14,102 nt of DNA, taken from contig CADCUU010000265.1 of assembly GCA_902805995.1 (NCBI GenBank), positions 1-14,102 of the forward strand, written 5' to 3'. Shown in pieces: positions 1 through 7,276 of the stretch. The stretch is from an uncultured Rubellimicrobium sp. Lineage in GTDB: Bacteria > Pseudomonadota > Alphaproteobacteria > Rhodobacterales > Rhodobacteraceae. The position numbers and the translations under genes are program-made. The notes under the pieces were generated by a model that saw only the letters and a list, made by a program, of their open reading frames with translations, made no database searches and was not told the DNA's origin. Within the stretch, counting starts at the first letter, position 1. Every line of letters starts with the position of its first letter.

Positions 1-1
1 C

Positions 2-1867
2 GGCCCCGGCAAGATCCACCACCGCGTGATCGCCGACCACCTGCGCTCCACGTCCTTCCTGATCGCCGACGGCGTGCTCCCCTCCAACGAAGGCCGGGGT
101 TACGTCCTCCGCCGCATTATGCGCCGCGCCATGCGCCACGCCGCGATGCTTGGGGCCAAGGATCCCGTCATGCACCGCCTCGTCCCGGCGCTCGTGCAGC
201 AGATGGGCGCGGCCTACCCCGAACTGGTTCGTGGCCAGCCCCTCATCACGGATACGCTGAAGCGCGAGGAGACCAGGTTCTGCGAGACGCTCGACCGCGG
301 CCTCCGTCTCCTCGACGAGGAACTCGACCGTCTCCCCGAGGGCGCCGACCTCCCCGGTGAGGCCGCCTTCCGCCTTTACGGCACCTTCGGCTTCCCGCTC
401 GACCTCACGCAGGACGCCCTGCGCGAAAAGGGGCGCACCGTAGATGTCGCGGGCTTCGAGGCCGCGATGGAGGAGGAGAAGGCCCGCGCCCGCGCCTCCT
501 GGTCCGGCTCCGGCGAGGCCAAGGACGCCGCTATCTGGTTCGAACTGGCCGAGGCGCACGGCGCGACCGAGTTCCTGGGCTACGACACCGAAGCCGCCGA
601 AGGACAGGTCCTCGCGCTCGTGCAGGACGGCGCAGCCGTGGAGAGTGCAGGGCAGGGCGCCCGTGCCCAGGTCGTCGTCAACCAGACGCCGTTCTACGCC
701 GAATCGGGCGGTCAGGTCGGTGACACCGGCATGATCACCACCGATACCGGCGCGGCCCGCGTCCTCGACACCCGCCGCTCCGCCGGCGTGGTGATCCACG
801 ACGTCGAGGTGACGGAGGGCACGCTCTCCCGTGGCCAGCCCGCCCGACTGACCGTGGACAATGCGCGCCGCTCCGCGATCCGCGCAAACCACTCCGCGAC
901 CCACCTCCTCAACGAGGCGCTCCGCCGCGCCCTTGGCGATCACGTCGCGCAGCGGGGTTCGCTCAACGCGCAGGACCGTCTCCGCTTCGACTTCACTCAT
1001 TCCCAGGCTCTCAGCGCGGAGGAACTGGCCCGCGTCGAGGCCGAGGTAAACGAGTTCATTCGCCAGAACGGCCCCGTCGAGACGCGTCTGATGACCCCCG
1101 ACGACGCCCGCGCCCTCGGCGCGCAGGCGCTGTTCGGGGAGAAGTACGGGGACGAGGTGCGTGTCGTCTCGATGGGCCGCCACGACAACTCGGGCAAGGG
1201 CAACGACGGCGCGGCCTACTCCATCGAGCTTTGCGGCGGAACGCATGTTACCCGCACCGGCGACATTGGGGCATTCGTAGCGCTCGGCGACAGCGCCTCC
1301 TCCTCCGGCGTCCGCCGGATCGAGGCGCTGACCGGCCAGGCCGCGCTCGACTACTTGCGCGAGCAGGATCGTCGTCTGGCTGACGTCGCCGCGACCCTGA
1401 AAGCGCCCGCCGCCCAAGTTGCCGAGCGTGTGAAGACCCTGATGGAGGAGCGCCGCGCCCTCCAGAACGAGGTCGCGCAACTTCGCCGTCAGGTCGCCAT
1501 GGGCGGCCCGTCGCAGGCCCAACCCGCGCGCGAGGTCGGAGGTGTACCCTTCCGCGCGCAGATCCTGTCCGGCGTGACCGGCAAGGATCTCCCCGGCCTC
1601 ATCGACAACATCAAGGCCGAGCTCGGGTCCGGCGCGGTGCTCCTGATCGCCGAAGACAACGGCAAGGCCGCCGTGGCCGCTGGCGTCACGGCCGACTTGT
1701 CGCAGAAGCTCTCGGCCGTAGACATCCTCCGTGCCGCGGTGCTCGAGCTTGGCGGAAAGGGCGGCGGCGGTCGCCCCGACCTCGCCCAGGGCGGCGCGAC
1801 CAGCGTCCAGAACGCCGAAGCCGCCATCAAGGCCGCCGAAGCCGTGATCGAAGGAGTGCTCGCATGA
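2..1867 (+). CDS. alaS: Alanine--tRNA ligase, C-terminal ~620 residues (5' end outside window)
   Basis: Charges tRNA-Ala with alanine in the cytoplasm and hydrolyses mischarged Ser/Gly-tRNA-Ala. The reading frame is open from base 2, so the gene starts before the window; about 620 of the usual roughly 880 residues are present. The first visible residues ([17 protein letters not shown], then [10 protein letters not shown]) belong to the end of the aminoacylation domain and the tRNA-binding helices. The editing domain follows, with its zinc-binding pairs HSATH (890-904) and CGGTH (1232-1246) both intact. A coiled-coil stretch (about 1360-1490) leads to the C-Ala domain, whose Gly-rich motif [15 protein letters not shown] is at about 1750-1797. 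The stop codon overlaps the next start as ATGA, suggesting translational coupling. No frameshift or missing catalytic residue is visible. The identification is secure. Confidence 0.98.
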   Translation, partial: GPGKIHHRVIADHLRSTSFLIADGVLPSNEGRGYVLRRIMRRAMRHAAMLGAKDPVMHRLVPALVQQMGAAYPELVRGQPLITDTLKREETRFCETLDRGLRLLDEELDRLPEGADLPGEAAFRLYGTFGFPLDLTQDALREKGRTVDVAGFEAAMEEEKARARASWSGSGEAKDAAIWFELAEAHGATEFLGYDTEAAEGQVLALVQDGAAVESAGQGARAQVVVNQTPFYAESGGQVGDTGMITTDTGAARVLDTRRSAGVVIHDVEVTEGTLSRGQPARLTVDNARRSAIRANHSATHLLNEALRRALGDHVAQRGSLNAQDRLRFDFTHSQALSAEELARVEAEVNEFIRQNGPVETRLMTPDDARALGAQALFGEKYGDEVRVVSMGRHDNSGKGNDGAAYSIELCGGTHVTRTGDIGAFVALGDSASSSGVRRIEALTGQAALDYLREQDRRLADVAATLKAPAAQVAERVKTLMEERRALQNEVAQLRRQVAMGGPSQAQPAREVGGVPFRAQILSGVTGKDLPGLIDNIKAELGSGAVLLIAEDNGKAAVAAGVTADLSQKLSAVDILRAAVLELGGKGGGGRPDLAQGGATSVQNAEAAIKAAEAVIEGVLA

Positions 1868-2154
1868 CCGCCCTCTGGATCGCCCACGTCAGGGTCACGG
1901 ACGCCGAGGCCTATGGCCGCTATGCTAAGCTCGCGGGCGAGATCATCCCCGCCCATGGCGGCGTCTGGCTCGCCCGGGGCGGCGCTTATGTCCAGCTTGA
2001 GGGGCCGGAGCGGACGCGGCAGGTCGTCGCCCGCTTCCCGTCCCTCGCGGCGGCCGAGGGGTGCTATCGCTCGCCCGAATACCAAGCGGCGCTTGAGCAC
2101 GCTCGCGATGCCGCCGAACGCGAACTGGTGCTGGTCGAGGAGTTGGGGACCTGA
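1864..2154 (+). CDS. DUF1330 family protein
   Basis: A 96-residue cytoplasmic protein of the DUF1330 family, a small ferredoxin-like (dimeric alpha/beta barrel) fold of unknown reaction. Family hallmarks seen are the opening strand ([22 protein letters not shown]), the central GG(V)[13 protein letters not shown], and the closing [23 protein letters not shown]. No signal peptide or membrane segment is seen. The start ATG lies inside the alaS stop region (ATGA overlap), so it is probably read from the alaS transcript by coupling. The function is unknown; nothing here links it to alanylation beyond position. The family assignment is confident. Confidence 0.88.
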   Translation: MTALWIAHVRVTDAEAYGRYAKLAGEIIPAHGGVWLARGGAYVQLEGPERTRQVVARFPSLAAAEGCYRSPEYQAALEHARDAAERELVLVEELGT

Positions 2155-2180
2155 CTCCTCCCCGCGCCGCGCCGGTCTCG

Positions 2181-2648
2181 ATGGCGGAGCTTCTGTCGCA
2201 GTTTCCCCGTCCGGGGCGGATTGAGGCCATCCTCCTCCGCCCCAGCCGTCGGGCCGATCCACAGCCGATTGACGGCGCGGAATTGGCGCTATCGGGCCTC
2301 GTGGGGGACCATGCCCGCCCCGGCAAGCGCGCCCTGACCCTGATCCAGGCCGAGCATATTCCCGTGATCTCCTCCCTCGCTGGGCGGGAGGCGACAGCCG
2401 AACTGCTTCGTCGCAACGTCGTCGTCTCCGGCATCAACCTGGGCGCCCTTCGTGGCGCGCGCTTGCGGATCGGCCTGATCGCCGAGGTGGAAATCACAAG
2501 CGCCTGCGCGCCCTGTTCCCGAATGGAAGAAGCGCTGGGCCGCGGAGGCTACAACGCCGTCCGTGGTCACGGCGGCTGGTGCGCGACCGTCCTGCGCGCG
2601 GGCCCGCTCCACATCGGTGACTCGGTCCTCGTCCTGCCCTCAACATAG
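2181..2648 (+). CDS. MOSC domain-containing protein
   Basis: A 155-residue stand-alone MOSC domain. MOSC domains occur in molybdenum cofactor sulfurases and related sulfur carriers, where a conserved cysteine is thought to carry or transfer sulfur. Seen here: the early strand GRIEAILLRP, the segment LVGDHARPGKRALTLIQAEHI, RRNVVVSGINL, the signature ACAPCSRMEEALG with cysteines at residues 109 and 112, then GHGGWCATVLRAG and the closing GDSVL. It lies 26 bases after the DUF1330 stop and probably shares that transcript, although no strong ribosome-binding site precedes its ATG. It is soluble, with no signal peptide. The true substrate cannot be read from sequence, and it is not a full molybdenum cofactor sulfurase because the PLP domain is absent. 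Confidence 0.88.
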   Translation: MAELLSQFPRPGRIEAILLRPSRRADPQPIDGAELALSGLVGDHARPGKRALTLIQAEHIPVISSLAGREATAELLRRNVVVSGINLGALRGARLRIGLIAEVEITSACAPCSRMEEALGRGGYNAVRGHGGWCATVLRAGPLHIGDSVLVLPST

Positions 2649-2728
2649 ACCAGCCTGCCACTACGCTGGCCGGACGATACTCGTTCGAGTGAAATGGAAC
2701 CGTTCGCCTCGCTGCGGATTCCGCTCAC
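2649..2728. other. Short intergenic gap before the glycosylase gene, with inverted repeats
   Basis: Eighty bases between the MOSC gene and the glycosylase gene. It holds an imperfect stem CCAGC (2650-2654) / GCTGG (2665-2669) with no following T-run, so it is not a convincing terminator. It also holds a small inverted repeat ACTCG-TT-CGAGT (2679-2690). A promoter for the downstream gene could lie here but I cannot point to clear -35/-10 boxes. Confidence 0.35.
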
Positions 2729-3499
2729 ATGGAACAGCTCTCCCTCGACGTCAGTGACGCAAAGGCCCAGGCGCTGGAGATCCATCGCCGGCTCTGCAAG
2801 GAATACGGCTGCCCGATAGGCTACTTCCACGACCACGACCCGCTAAGCGAGCTTGTCTCATCGCTCCTGTCGCATCGCACCAAGAACCGCGACTCGAAGC
2901 GCGCCTTCGAAGCCCTGCGCAGTCATTACCCCGATTGGGAATCGCTCCGTGATGCCCCAACGCCCGAGGTGGAGGCCCTGATCCGGGGGGTCACCTGGCC
3001 CGAACAGAAGGCGCCGCGCCTGCAGGCGATCCTCCGGGCGATCACGGAGATGCACGGCCATCTCAACCTCGACTTCTTGGAGGAGATGCCCGTCCCCGAG
3101 GCGCGGGCCTGGCTTGAGGCGCTCCCTGGTGTCGGCCCCAAGACCAGCGCCGCCGTCCTGTCTTTCAGCCGCCTCCGCAAGGCCGCGCTGCCGGTCGACA
3201 GCCACCATCACCGCGTCGCGCAACGGACCGGGCTCATCCCCCGCAGCATGGAGGTCGGCCCCTCCCATGTCGCGCTCGCCGCGCTCCTGCCGCAGGACTG
3301 GGACGCCCAGAAGGTTTACGACCACCACGAGGTGCTGATGCTGCACGGACAGCGCGTCTGCTTTCACCGCAACCCGGCCTGTCACGCCTGCGTGCTGCTC
3401 GACATCTGCCCGACGGGGCAGTCCCTCATGGCCCTCAGAACGAAAACGGAGCGCGCCCGGGGGGACGCGCTCCGCGATGGTCTTCAGCCGAGAGGCTAG
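2729..3499 (+). CDS. Endonuclease III-like DNA glycosylase (HhH-GPD, 4Fe-4S)
   Basis: Base-excision-repair glycosylase/lyase of the endonuclease III superfamily, expected to act on oxidised or otherwise damaged bases. At 256 residues it is longer than E. coli Nth (211). The helix-hairpin-helix LPGVGPKTSAAVL carries the lyase lysine (K138), and the downstream PVDSHHHRV carries the catalytic aspartate (D157). The 4Fe-4S loop C-x6-C-x2-C-x5-C is complete (C211, C218, C221, C227). The usual LLSAQ-T-D segment is replaced by LLSHRTKNRDS, so this is probably a paralogous subfamily rather than canonical Nth; some databases mislabel such proteins as HesB. The C-terminal tail (TKTERARGDALRD) is hydrophilic, and its DNA forms the hairpin proposed as the typA terminator. 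Its stop lies 3 bases from the convergent typA stop. Confidence 0.9.
   Translation: MEQLSLDVSDAKAQALEIHRRLCKEYGCPIGYFHDHDPLSELVSSLLSHRTKNRDSKRAFEALRSHYPDWESLRDAPTPEVEALIRGVTWPEQKAPRLQAILRAITEMHGHLNLDFLEEMPVPEARAWLEALPGVGPKTSAAVLSFSRLRKAALPVDSHHHRVAQRTGLIPRSMEVGPSHVALAALLPQDWDAQKVYDHHEVLMLHGQRVCFHRNPACHACVLLDICPTGQSLMALRTKTERARGDALRDGLQPRG
3435..3473 (-). terminator. Probable intrinsic terminator of typA, inside the 3' end of the convergent gene
   Basis: On the minus strand an 8-bp perfect stem, GGAGCGCG (3473-3466) and CGCGCTCC (3455-3448), with a 10-base loop, is followed by GTTTTCGTT. It begins 30 bases after the typA stop codon. The hairpin and short T-tract fit a Rho-independent terminator. 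Read in the plus direction the same hairpin has no T-run, so it should act on typA only. The sequence is also coding for the glycosylase tail. Confidence 0.55.
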
Positions 3500-3502
3500 G
3501 GG

Positions 3503-5320
3503 TCAGGAGGCGCGGGCCTGCCGCTTGCGCTCATGCGGGTCGAGGTGACGCTTGCGCAGGCGGATCGCGGTCGGCGTGACCTCCACCAACTCATCGTCGT
3601 CAATATAGGCGATGGCCTGCTCCAGCGACATCAGCACCGGCGGCGTGAGGCGCACCGCCTCGTCCGTGCCGGAGGCGCGAACGTTGGTCAGCTTCTTGCC
3701 CTTGAGCGGGTTCACCTCAAGGTCGTTGTCGCGCGAATGCTCGCCGATGATCATGCCTTCATAGACCGGGTCCTGCGGCACGACGAACATCTTGCCCCGC
3801 TCTTCCAGGTTCCAGAGCGCGTAGGCCACGGCGACGCCGTTCTCCATGGAGATCAGCACGCCCTGACGACGGCCCTGGATCTCACCCTTGTGGGGGGTCC
3901 AGCCATGGAAGATCCGGTTCAGCACGCCCGAGCCGCGCGTGTCGGTCAGGAACTCGCCCTGGTAGCCGATCAGGCCACGCGACGGGACATGCATGATGAC
4001 CCGCGTCTTGCCTGCGCCCGCCGGCTTCATCTCCACGAGGTCGCCCTTGCGGGGGCCGGTCAGCTTCTCGACCACGACGCCGGTGTATTCGTCATCCACG
4101 TCGATGGTGACTTCCTCGACCGGCTCCATCCGGACGCCGTTCTCTTCCTTGAAGAGGACGCGCGGACGCGAGATCGACAGCTCGAACCCCTCGCGGCGCA
4201 TGTTCTCGATCAGGACGCCCATCTGAAGCTCGCCGCGGCCCGCCACCTCGAAGGCGTCGCCGCCGGGGGTGTCGGTGACCTTGATGGCCACGTTCAGCTC
4301 GGCTTCCTTCATCAGGCGCTCGCGGATCACGCGCGACTGGACCTTCTTGCCCTCACGTCCCGCGAGAGGCGAGTCGTTGATCCCGAAGGTGACCGAGATG
4401 GTCGGCGGGTCGATCGGCTGGGCGGGCAGGGGTATGTCGAGCGACAGGTCGCAGATCGTGTCCGCGACGGTGGCCTTGGACATGCCGGCCAGCGTCACGA
4501 TGTCGCCAGCCTCGGCCACGTCGATCGCGGTCTGGGTCAGGCCGCGGAAGGCGAGGATCTTGGACACGCGGAACTGCTCCAGCTTCTCGCCGGTGCGGGA
4601 CAGGGCCTTCACGGTCTCGCCCGCGCGCAGTGTGCCCGATTCGACGCGCCCCGTCAGGATGCGGCCGATGAACGGGTCAGCGGACAGCGTCGTGGCCAGC
4701 ATGCGGAACGGCTTGTCCTTGGCTTCGAGCTGACGCGGCGGCTCCACATGGCGGACGATCAGGTCGAACAGCGCGTCGAGGTTCGCGCGCGATCCGTCAA
4801 GCTCCAGGTCCGCCCAGCCCGAACGGCCCGAGGCATAAATGTGCGGGAAGTCCAGCTGCTCGTCGTTCGCGCCCAACGCGGCAAAGAGGTCGAAGCACTG
4901 GTCGAGCGCTCGGTCGGGATCGGCCTCGGGCTTGTCCACCTTGTTCAGCACCACGATGGGCTTGAGGCCCAGCGCCAGCGCCTTGGAGGTCACGAACTTG
5001 GTCTGCGGCATCGGCCCTTCGGCCGCGTCCACGAGAAGGCAAACCCCGTCCACCATGCTCAGGATACGCTCCACCTCGCCGCCGAAATCGGCGTGACCGG
5101 GGGTGTCGACGATGTTGATCCGCGTGCCCTTCCATTCGACGGAGGTGCACTTGGCGAGGATGGTAATGCCGCGCTCGCGCTCGATGTCGTTGGAATCCAT
5201 GGCCCGCTCGGCCACCGCCTGGTTGTCGCGGAAGGCGCCGGACTGCTTGAGGAGCTGGTCCACCAGCGTGGTCTTGCCGTGGTCGACGTGCGCGATGATC
5301 GCGATGTTGCGGATATCCAT
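3503..5320 (-). CDS. typA: Ribosome-associated translational GTPase TypA/BipA
   Basis: A GTPase of the EF-G family that binds the ribosome and helps 50S assembly and growth at low temperature or under stress. It has 605 residues, the usual full length. G-domain motifs are all present: G1 AHVDHGKTT (10-18), the G2 region with RERGITI (about 48-54), G3 DTPGH (72-76) and G4 NKVD (126-129). The beta-barrel and EF-G-like domains follow ([32 protein letters not shown]), then the BipA-specific C-terminal domain ([23 protein letters not shown]-like end and a basic tail [14 protein letters not shown]). The ATG at 5320 starts exactly at [16 protein letters not shown], the normal N-terminus, with a purine-rich GAGAAGAGAGA just upstream. 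It appears monocistronic: the unit upstream ends in its own terminator. A long open frame lies antisense to it and is judged spurious. Confidence 0.97.
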   Translation of the reverse strand: MDIRNIAIIAHVDHGKTTLVDQLLKQSGAFRDNQAVAERAMDSNDIERERGITILAKCTSVEWKGTRINIVDTPGHADFGGEVERILSMVDGVCLLVDAAEGPMPQTKFVTSKALALGLKPIVVLNKVDKPEADPDRALDQCFDLFAALGANDEQLDFPHIYASGRSGWADLELDGSRANLDALFDLIVRHVEPPRQLEAKDKPFRMLATTLSADPFIGRILTGRVESGTLRAGETVKALSRTGEKLEQFRVSKILAFRGLTQTAIDVAEAGDIVTLAGMSKATVADTICDLSLDIPLPAQPIDPPTISVTFGINDSPLAGREGKKVQSRVIRERLMKEAELNVAIKVTDTPGGDAFEVAGRGELQMGVLIENMRREGFELSISRPRVLFKEENGVRMEPVEEVTIDVDDEYTGVVVEKLTGPRKGDLVEMKPAGAGKTRVIMHVPSRGLIGYQGEFLTDTRGSGVLNRIFHGWTPHKGEIQGRRQGVLISMENGVAVAYALWNLEERGKMFVVPQDPVYEGMIIGEHSRDNDLEVNPLKGKKLTNVRASGTDEAVRLTPPVLMSLEQAIAYIDDDELVEVTPTAIRLRKRHLDPHERKRQARAS

Positions 5321-5367
5321 GGGTCTCTCTTCTCGGGGAATGGGGGGGCGGTACTATGCAATGGCAG

Positions 5368-5400
5368 AAAAAGCTAGGGGGACGCACAAAGCGCCCCCCT
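5368..5400 (-). terminator. Rho-independent terminator of the 338-residue membrane protein gene
   Basis: On the minus strand, AGGGGGGCGC (5400-5391), loop TTTGT, and GCGTCCCCCT (5385-5376) form a 10-bp stem with one mismatch, followed by AGCTTTTTC. It starts 27 bases after the upstream stop codon at 5427. This is the clearest terminator in the window, and it separates the 338-residue gene from typA. Confidence 0.8.
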
Positions 5401-5426
5401 GTCCCGTTGTCGCATATAGGGTAGGT

Positions 5427-6443
5427 TCAGTAGCTGCGGAAGAGGTAGAGCATGCGCCCTTCGTCGCGGTGCCGCCCGCCCAGTCCGGCACCATACATCG
5501 CCGCCCCGAGGGCGATGGCGAAGCCCGCCGCCACGAGGAAGCCCGTGAGCACGGCCGCCCGGCGCGCTGCATCCGCCGCATCCCGCGCGGCCTGCGCCGC
5601 CTGATCGACACGTTGCTGCGCCTCGTCCCGAAGCTGTGTGACCTGGGTCACCGCCTGGTCGATGCGGCCCTGGACGTCCTGCTCGCTCAGCGTGGAGTTC
5701 CGGGCGACCTCTTCGGCCAGGATCTCGCGGTTCTCGTCGGTCAGCTCGCCCGTGCGGGCCACCTCGAAGATCACGTCGCGTGCGATGGGGGAAACTTCGG
5801 CGTTGGGGTCGATCTGCTCGCCCGTGCCGCGCAGGAGGCGGGTGTTGATCGCCTCGATCGGGTTGAAGCCCGACAGGTCGAGCCCGCCTTCGCCGTCCTC
5901 GCTGCCGGTCGCTGCCGTGGCCGCCGCCGAAGCCGCGCCGCCGACCGCGTTGCCTGCACCCTGCACGACCGAGCCCACGGCCTGCGCCGCGCCGCCCGCG
6001 ACGTTGCCCACGGCGTTCACGGCCGAGCCGATCACGTTGCCCGCGATCCAGGCGCCGATCAGAACGCCCAGGCCCCAGACGACCATGCCATGAATGGAAT
6101 CACGCGCCGCCACTTCGTCCGGCGTGGCGTTGTCCACCCGGCGGCGCATCCGGCCTGCGATGTAGCCGCCCGCGCCATACGAGACGAGGATCGTGATGAG
6201 GGCCCAAAGGCCGGTCAGGATCAGGGACAGCCGTCCCGAACCCTCGCCCGGTTGGGGCGACAGGGCAGTCAGGCCCAGGGCCGCGCCGAATCCCGCGAAA
6301 ACCACGCCGATGGCCGAGGCCACAACAGCGCCCGCGACGATAGCGTGCCAATCCACGTAATGGAGGTTGTTCCCCCCTGAAGACGACGTGCCCGCGCCGA
6401 CCGTGGTGGAGGTGGCCGGGCTGATGATGGTGCGGTCCGCCAT
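5427..6443 (-). CDS. Multi-pass membrane protein with coiled-coil segment, unknown function
   Basis: A 338-residue inner-membrane protein. Predicted hydrophobic segments lie at about residues 31-58 ([19 protein letters not shown]), 71-97 and 117-143, then a fourth near the C-terminus (297-317). Between the third and fourth lies a Gly/Ala-rich stretch (about 145-185), a hydrophilic acidic region with [13 protein letters not shown], and an alanine-rich helix likely to form a coiled coil (about 260-293). The segments [16 protein letters not shown] and [25 protein letters not shown] resemble a group of alphaproteobacterial membrane proteins sometimes labelled PhnA-like; that is from memory, and no phosphonate role is implied. 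The gene begins 3 bases after the stop of the 24-residue peptide gene and ends before a strong terminator. With the GGAAC/CGTT promoter upstream, I infer a stress-induced envelope role. The exact function is unknown. Confidence 0.85.
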   Translation of the reverse strand: MADRTIISPATSTTVGAGTSSSGGNNLHYVDWHAIVAGAVVASAIGVVFAGFGAALGLTALSPQPGEGSGRLSLILTGLWALITILVSYGAGGYIAGRMRRRVDNATPDEVAARDSIHGMVVWGLGVLIGAWIAGNVIGSAVNAVGNVAGGAAQAVGSVVQGAGNAVGGAASAAATAATGSEDGEGGLDLSGFNPIEAINTRLLRGTGEQIDPNAEVSPIARDVIFEVARTGELTDENREILAEEVARNSTLSEQDVQGRIDQAVTQVTQLRDEAQQRVDQAAQAARDAADAARRAAVLTGFLVAAGFAIALGAAMYGAGLGGRHRDEGRMLYLFRSY

Positions 6444-6446
6444 CGC

Positions 6447-6521
6447 TCAGCGAAGCCCCAAGAGGGACAGGATGGCGAGGACGACGACGACCAGGCCTAT
6501 AAGCCAGATAATTCCGTGCAT
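6447..6521 (-). CDS. 24-residue hydrophobic peptide, putative small membrane protein
   Basis: A short gene of 24 codons plus TGA. The product opens MHGIIWLIGL, continues with a run of valines, and ends LSLLGLR: one transmembrane helix with a charged C-terminus. AAGGA lies about 13 bases before the ATG, a plausible though slightly long Shine-Dalgarno spacing. Its TGA is only 3 bases before the ATG of the 338-residue membrane protein, so the two are probably translated together. It is the first gene after the GGAAC-N16-CGTT promoter. From memory, very short IIWLIG...ILS-LGLR peptides recur in Rhodobacterales, usually unannotated or hypothetical. Comparative evidence would settle whether it is real. 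The function is unknown; modulation of a membrane partner is a guess. Confidence 0.65.
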   Translation of the reverse strand: MHGIIWLIGLVVVVLAILSLLGLR

Positions 6522-6581
6522 GTTCGTGGCGCTTTCCTTGCTGGCGCGCGGGCACGGGGCCTCGCGCGGTTGTGAGGTCGC

Positions 6582-6606
6582 AACGAAAGGAGGCGGCGAT
6601 GGTTCC
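6582..6606 (-). promoter_or_regulatory. Candidate EcfG/ECF15-type general stress promoter
   Basis: On the minus strand, GGAAC (6606-6602), exactly 16 bases, then CGTT (6585-6582) matches the alphaproteobacterial general stress response consensus GGAAC-N16/17-CGTT. A start site near 6575 would give a leader of about 54 bases before the 24-residue peptide gene. A second GGTTCCC copy at 6614-6620 (plus-strand reading) lacks a properly spaced CGTT. Whether this organism carries an EcfG-type sigma factor cannot be seen in the window. Confidence 0.55.
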
Positions 6607-6633
6607 CCCGGCAGGTTCCCGCTCAAGCCAGGG

Positions 6634-7236
6634 TCAGTAGGCTACGTAGCGGTCGCGCCGGTGGTTGATGGCGATCACGAGGTTCAGGACCACGGCCCCG
6701 ACCGCGCTCAGCGCGACAGTGGAGGGCGGCAAGATCACCAGCGCCGCCCCGAACAGCGCAAAATCGAACAGGAGCTGCGTCCAGCCCGCTCGGAATCCCG
6801 TCCTATCCTGGACCATGAGCGCCAGGATCCCCACGCCGCCCAGCGACGCCCCGTGCCGGAACAATGCGAGCAGCGCCGCGCCCGTGATGAAGCCGAACAG
6901 GATCACGCCGAAGATCGGGTCGAGCCGCGCGAACCCCACCCAGCCCGGCACCAGCGTGGACAGGGCCGACAGCAGCGCCACCGCCGCGAAGGTCTTGAGG
7001 GTGAAGCGCGCGCCCATGCGCCTCCAGCCCAGCCAGTAAAAGGGCAGGTTCACTGCAAAGAACACCGCCCCAAAGGGCCAGCCGGTGAGGTAGGAGAGCA
7101 GCACCGCCAGCCCCGCCGTCTGCCCGGTAATGAGTCCGAGCTGCGTCAGCATGGCCAGCCCGAACGACGCCATCACGGCGCCAAAGGCGATCCCCTGCGC
7201 GTCGTCGAACAGGCTGTGGGGGGCGCCGACCGTCAT
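6634..7236 (-). CDS. YitT family membrane protein
   Basis: A 200-residue integral inner-membrane protein of the YitT (DUF161) family, whose transport or other role is not established. About five hydrophobic helices are visible: IAFGAVMASFGLAMLTQLGLITG, the AVLLSYLTGWPFGAVFFAVNLPFYWLG region, FAAVALLSALSTLVPG, FGVILFGFITGAALLALF and the C-terminal ILPPSTVALSAVGAVVLNLVIAIN. The motif TGQTAGLAVLLSY and the late RHGASLGGVGILALM are family-like. It has no signal peptide, and the C-terminus is basic and cytoplasmic (NHRRDRYVAY). It follows icd by 40 bases in the same direction and may be co-transcribed. Its ATG lacks a visible Shine-Dalgarno and sits 7 bases behind a GC-rich hairpin, so translation may be weak or controlled. 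Confidence 0.87.
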   Translation of the reverse strand: MTVGAPHSLFDDAQGIAFGAVMASFGLAMLTQLGLITGQTAGLAVLLSYLTGWPFGAVFFAVNLPFYWLGWRRMGARFTLKTFAAVALLSALSTLVPGWVGFARLDPIFGVILFGFITGAALLALFRHGASLGGVGILALMVQDRTGFRAGWTQLLFDFALFGAALVILPPSTVALSAVGAVVLNLVIAINHRRDRYVAY

Positions 7237-7243
7237 GGGGAAC

Positions 7244-7269
7244 GGGCGCGCAGGTCACCCCGCGCGCCC
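7244..7269 (-). promoter_or_regulatory. Strong hairpin between icd and the yitT-like gene
   Basis: GGGCGCGC (7269-7262 on the minus strand) pairs perfectly with GCGCGCCC (7251-7244) across a 10-base loop. It starts 8 bases after the icd stop and ends 7 bases before the next ATG. There is no T-run after it (GTTCCCC), so it is a weak terminator at best. It may protect the icd 3' end or reduce downstream translation. Confidence 0.45.
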
Positions 7270-7276
7270 CGGTCCG

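Noticed and set aside
1489..2262. Minus-strand open frame of 257 codons opposite alaS end and DUF1330
   Set aside because: Spans the junction of two coupled plus-strand genes; composition typical of a shadow frame.
2650..2669. Stem CCAGC/GCTGG after the MOSC gene as a terminator
   Set aside because: Only five pairs with a ten-base loop and no T-run.
2679..2690. ACTCG-TT-CGAGT as an operator
   Set aside because: Short inverted repeat with no promoter elements nearby and no recognisable regulator motif.
3533..5377. Plus-strand open frame of 614 codons opposite typA
   Set aside because: It exactly shadows a certain gene; its product is rich in His, Asp, Arg and Gln with no recognisable motif, as expected from the antisense of GC-rich codons.
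5103..6380. Plus-strand open frame of 425 codons across typA 5' end, terminator and membrane gene
   Set aside because: It crosses a clear terminator and two genes on the other strand, and its composition is Arg/Ala/His-rich without a domain pattern.
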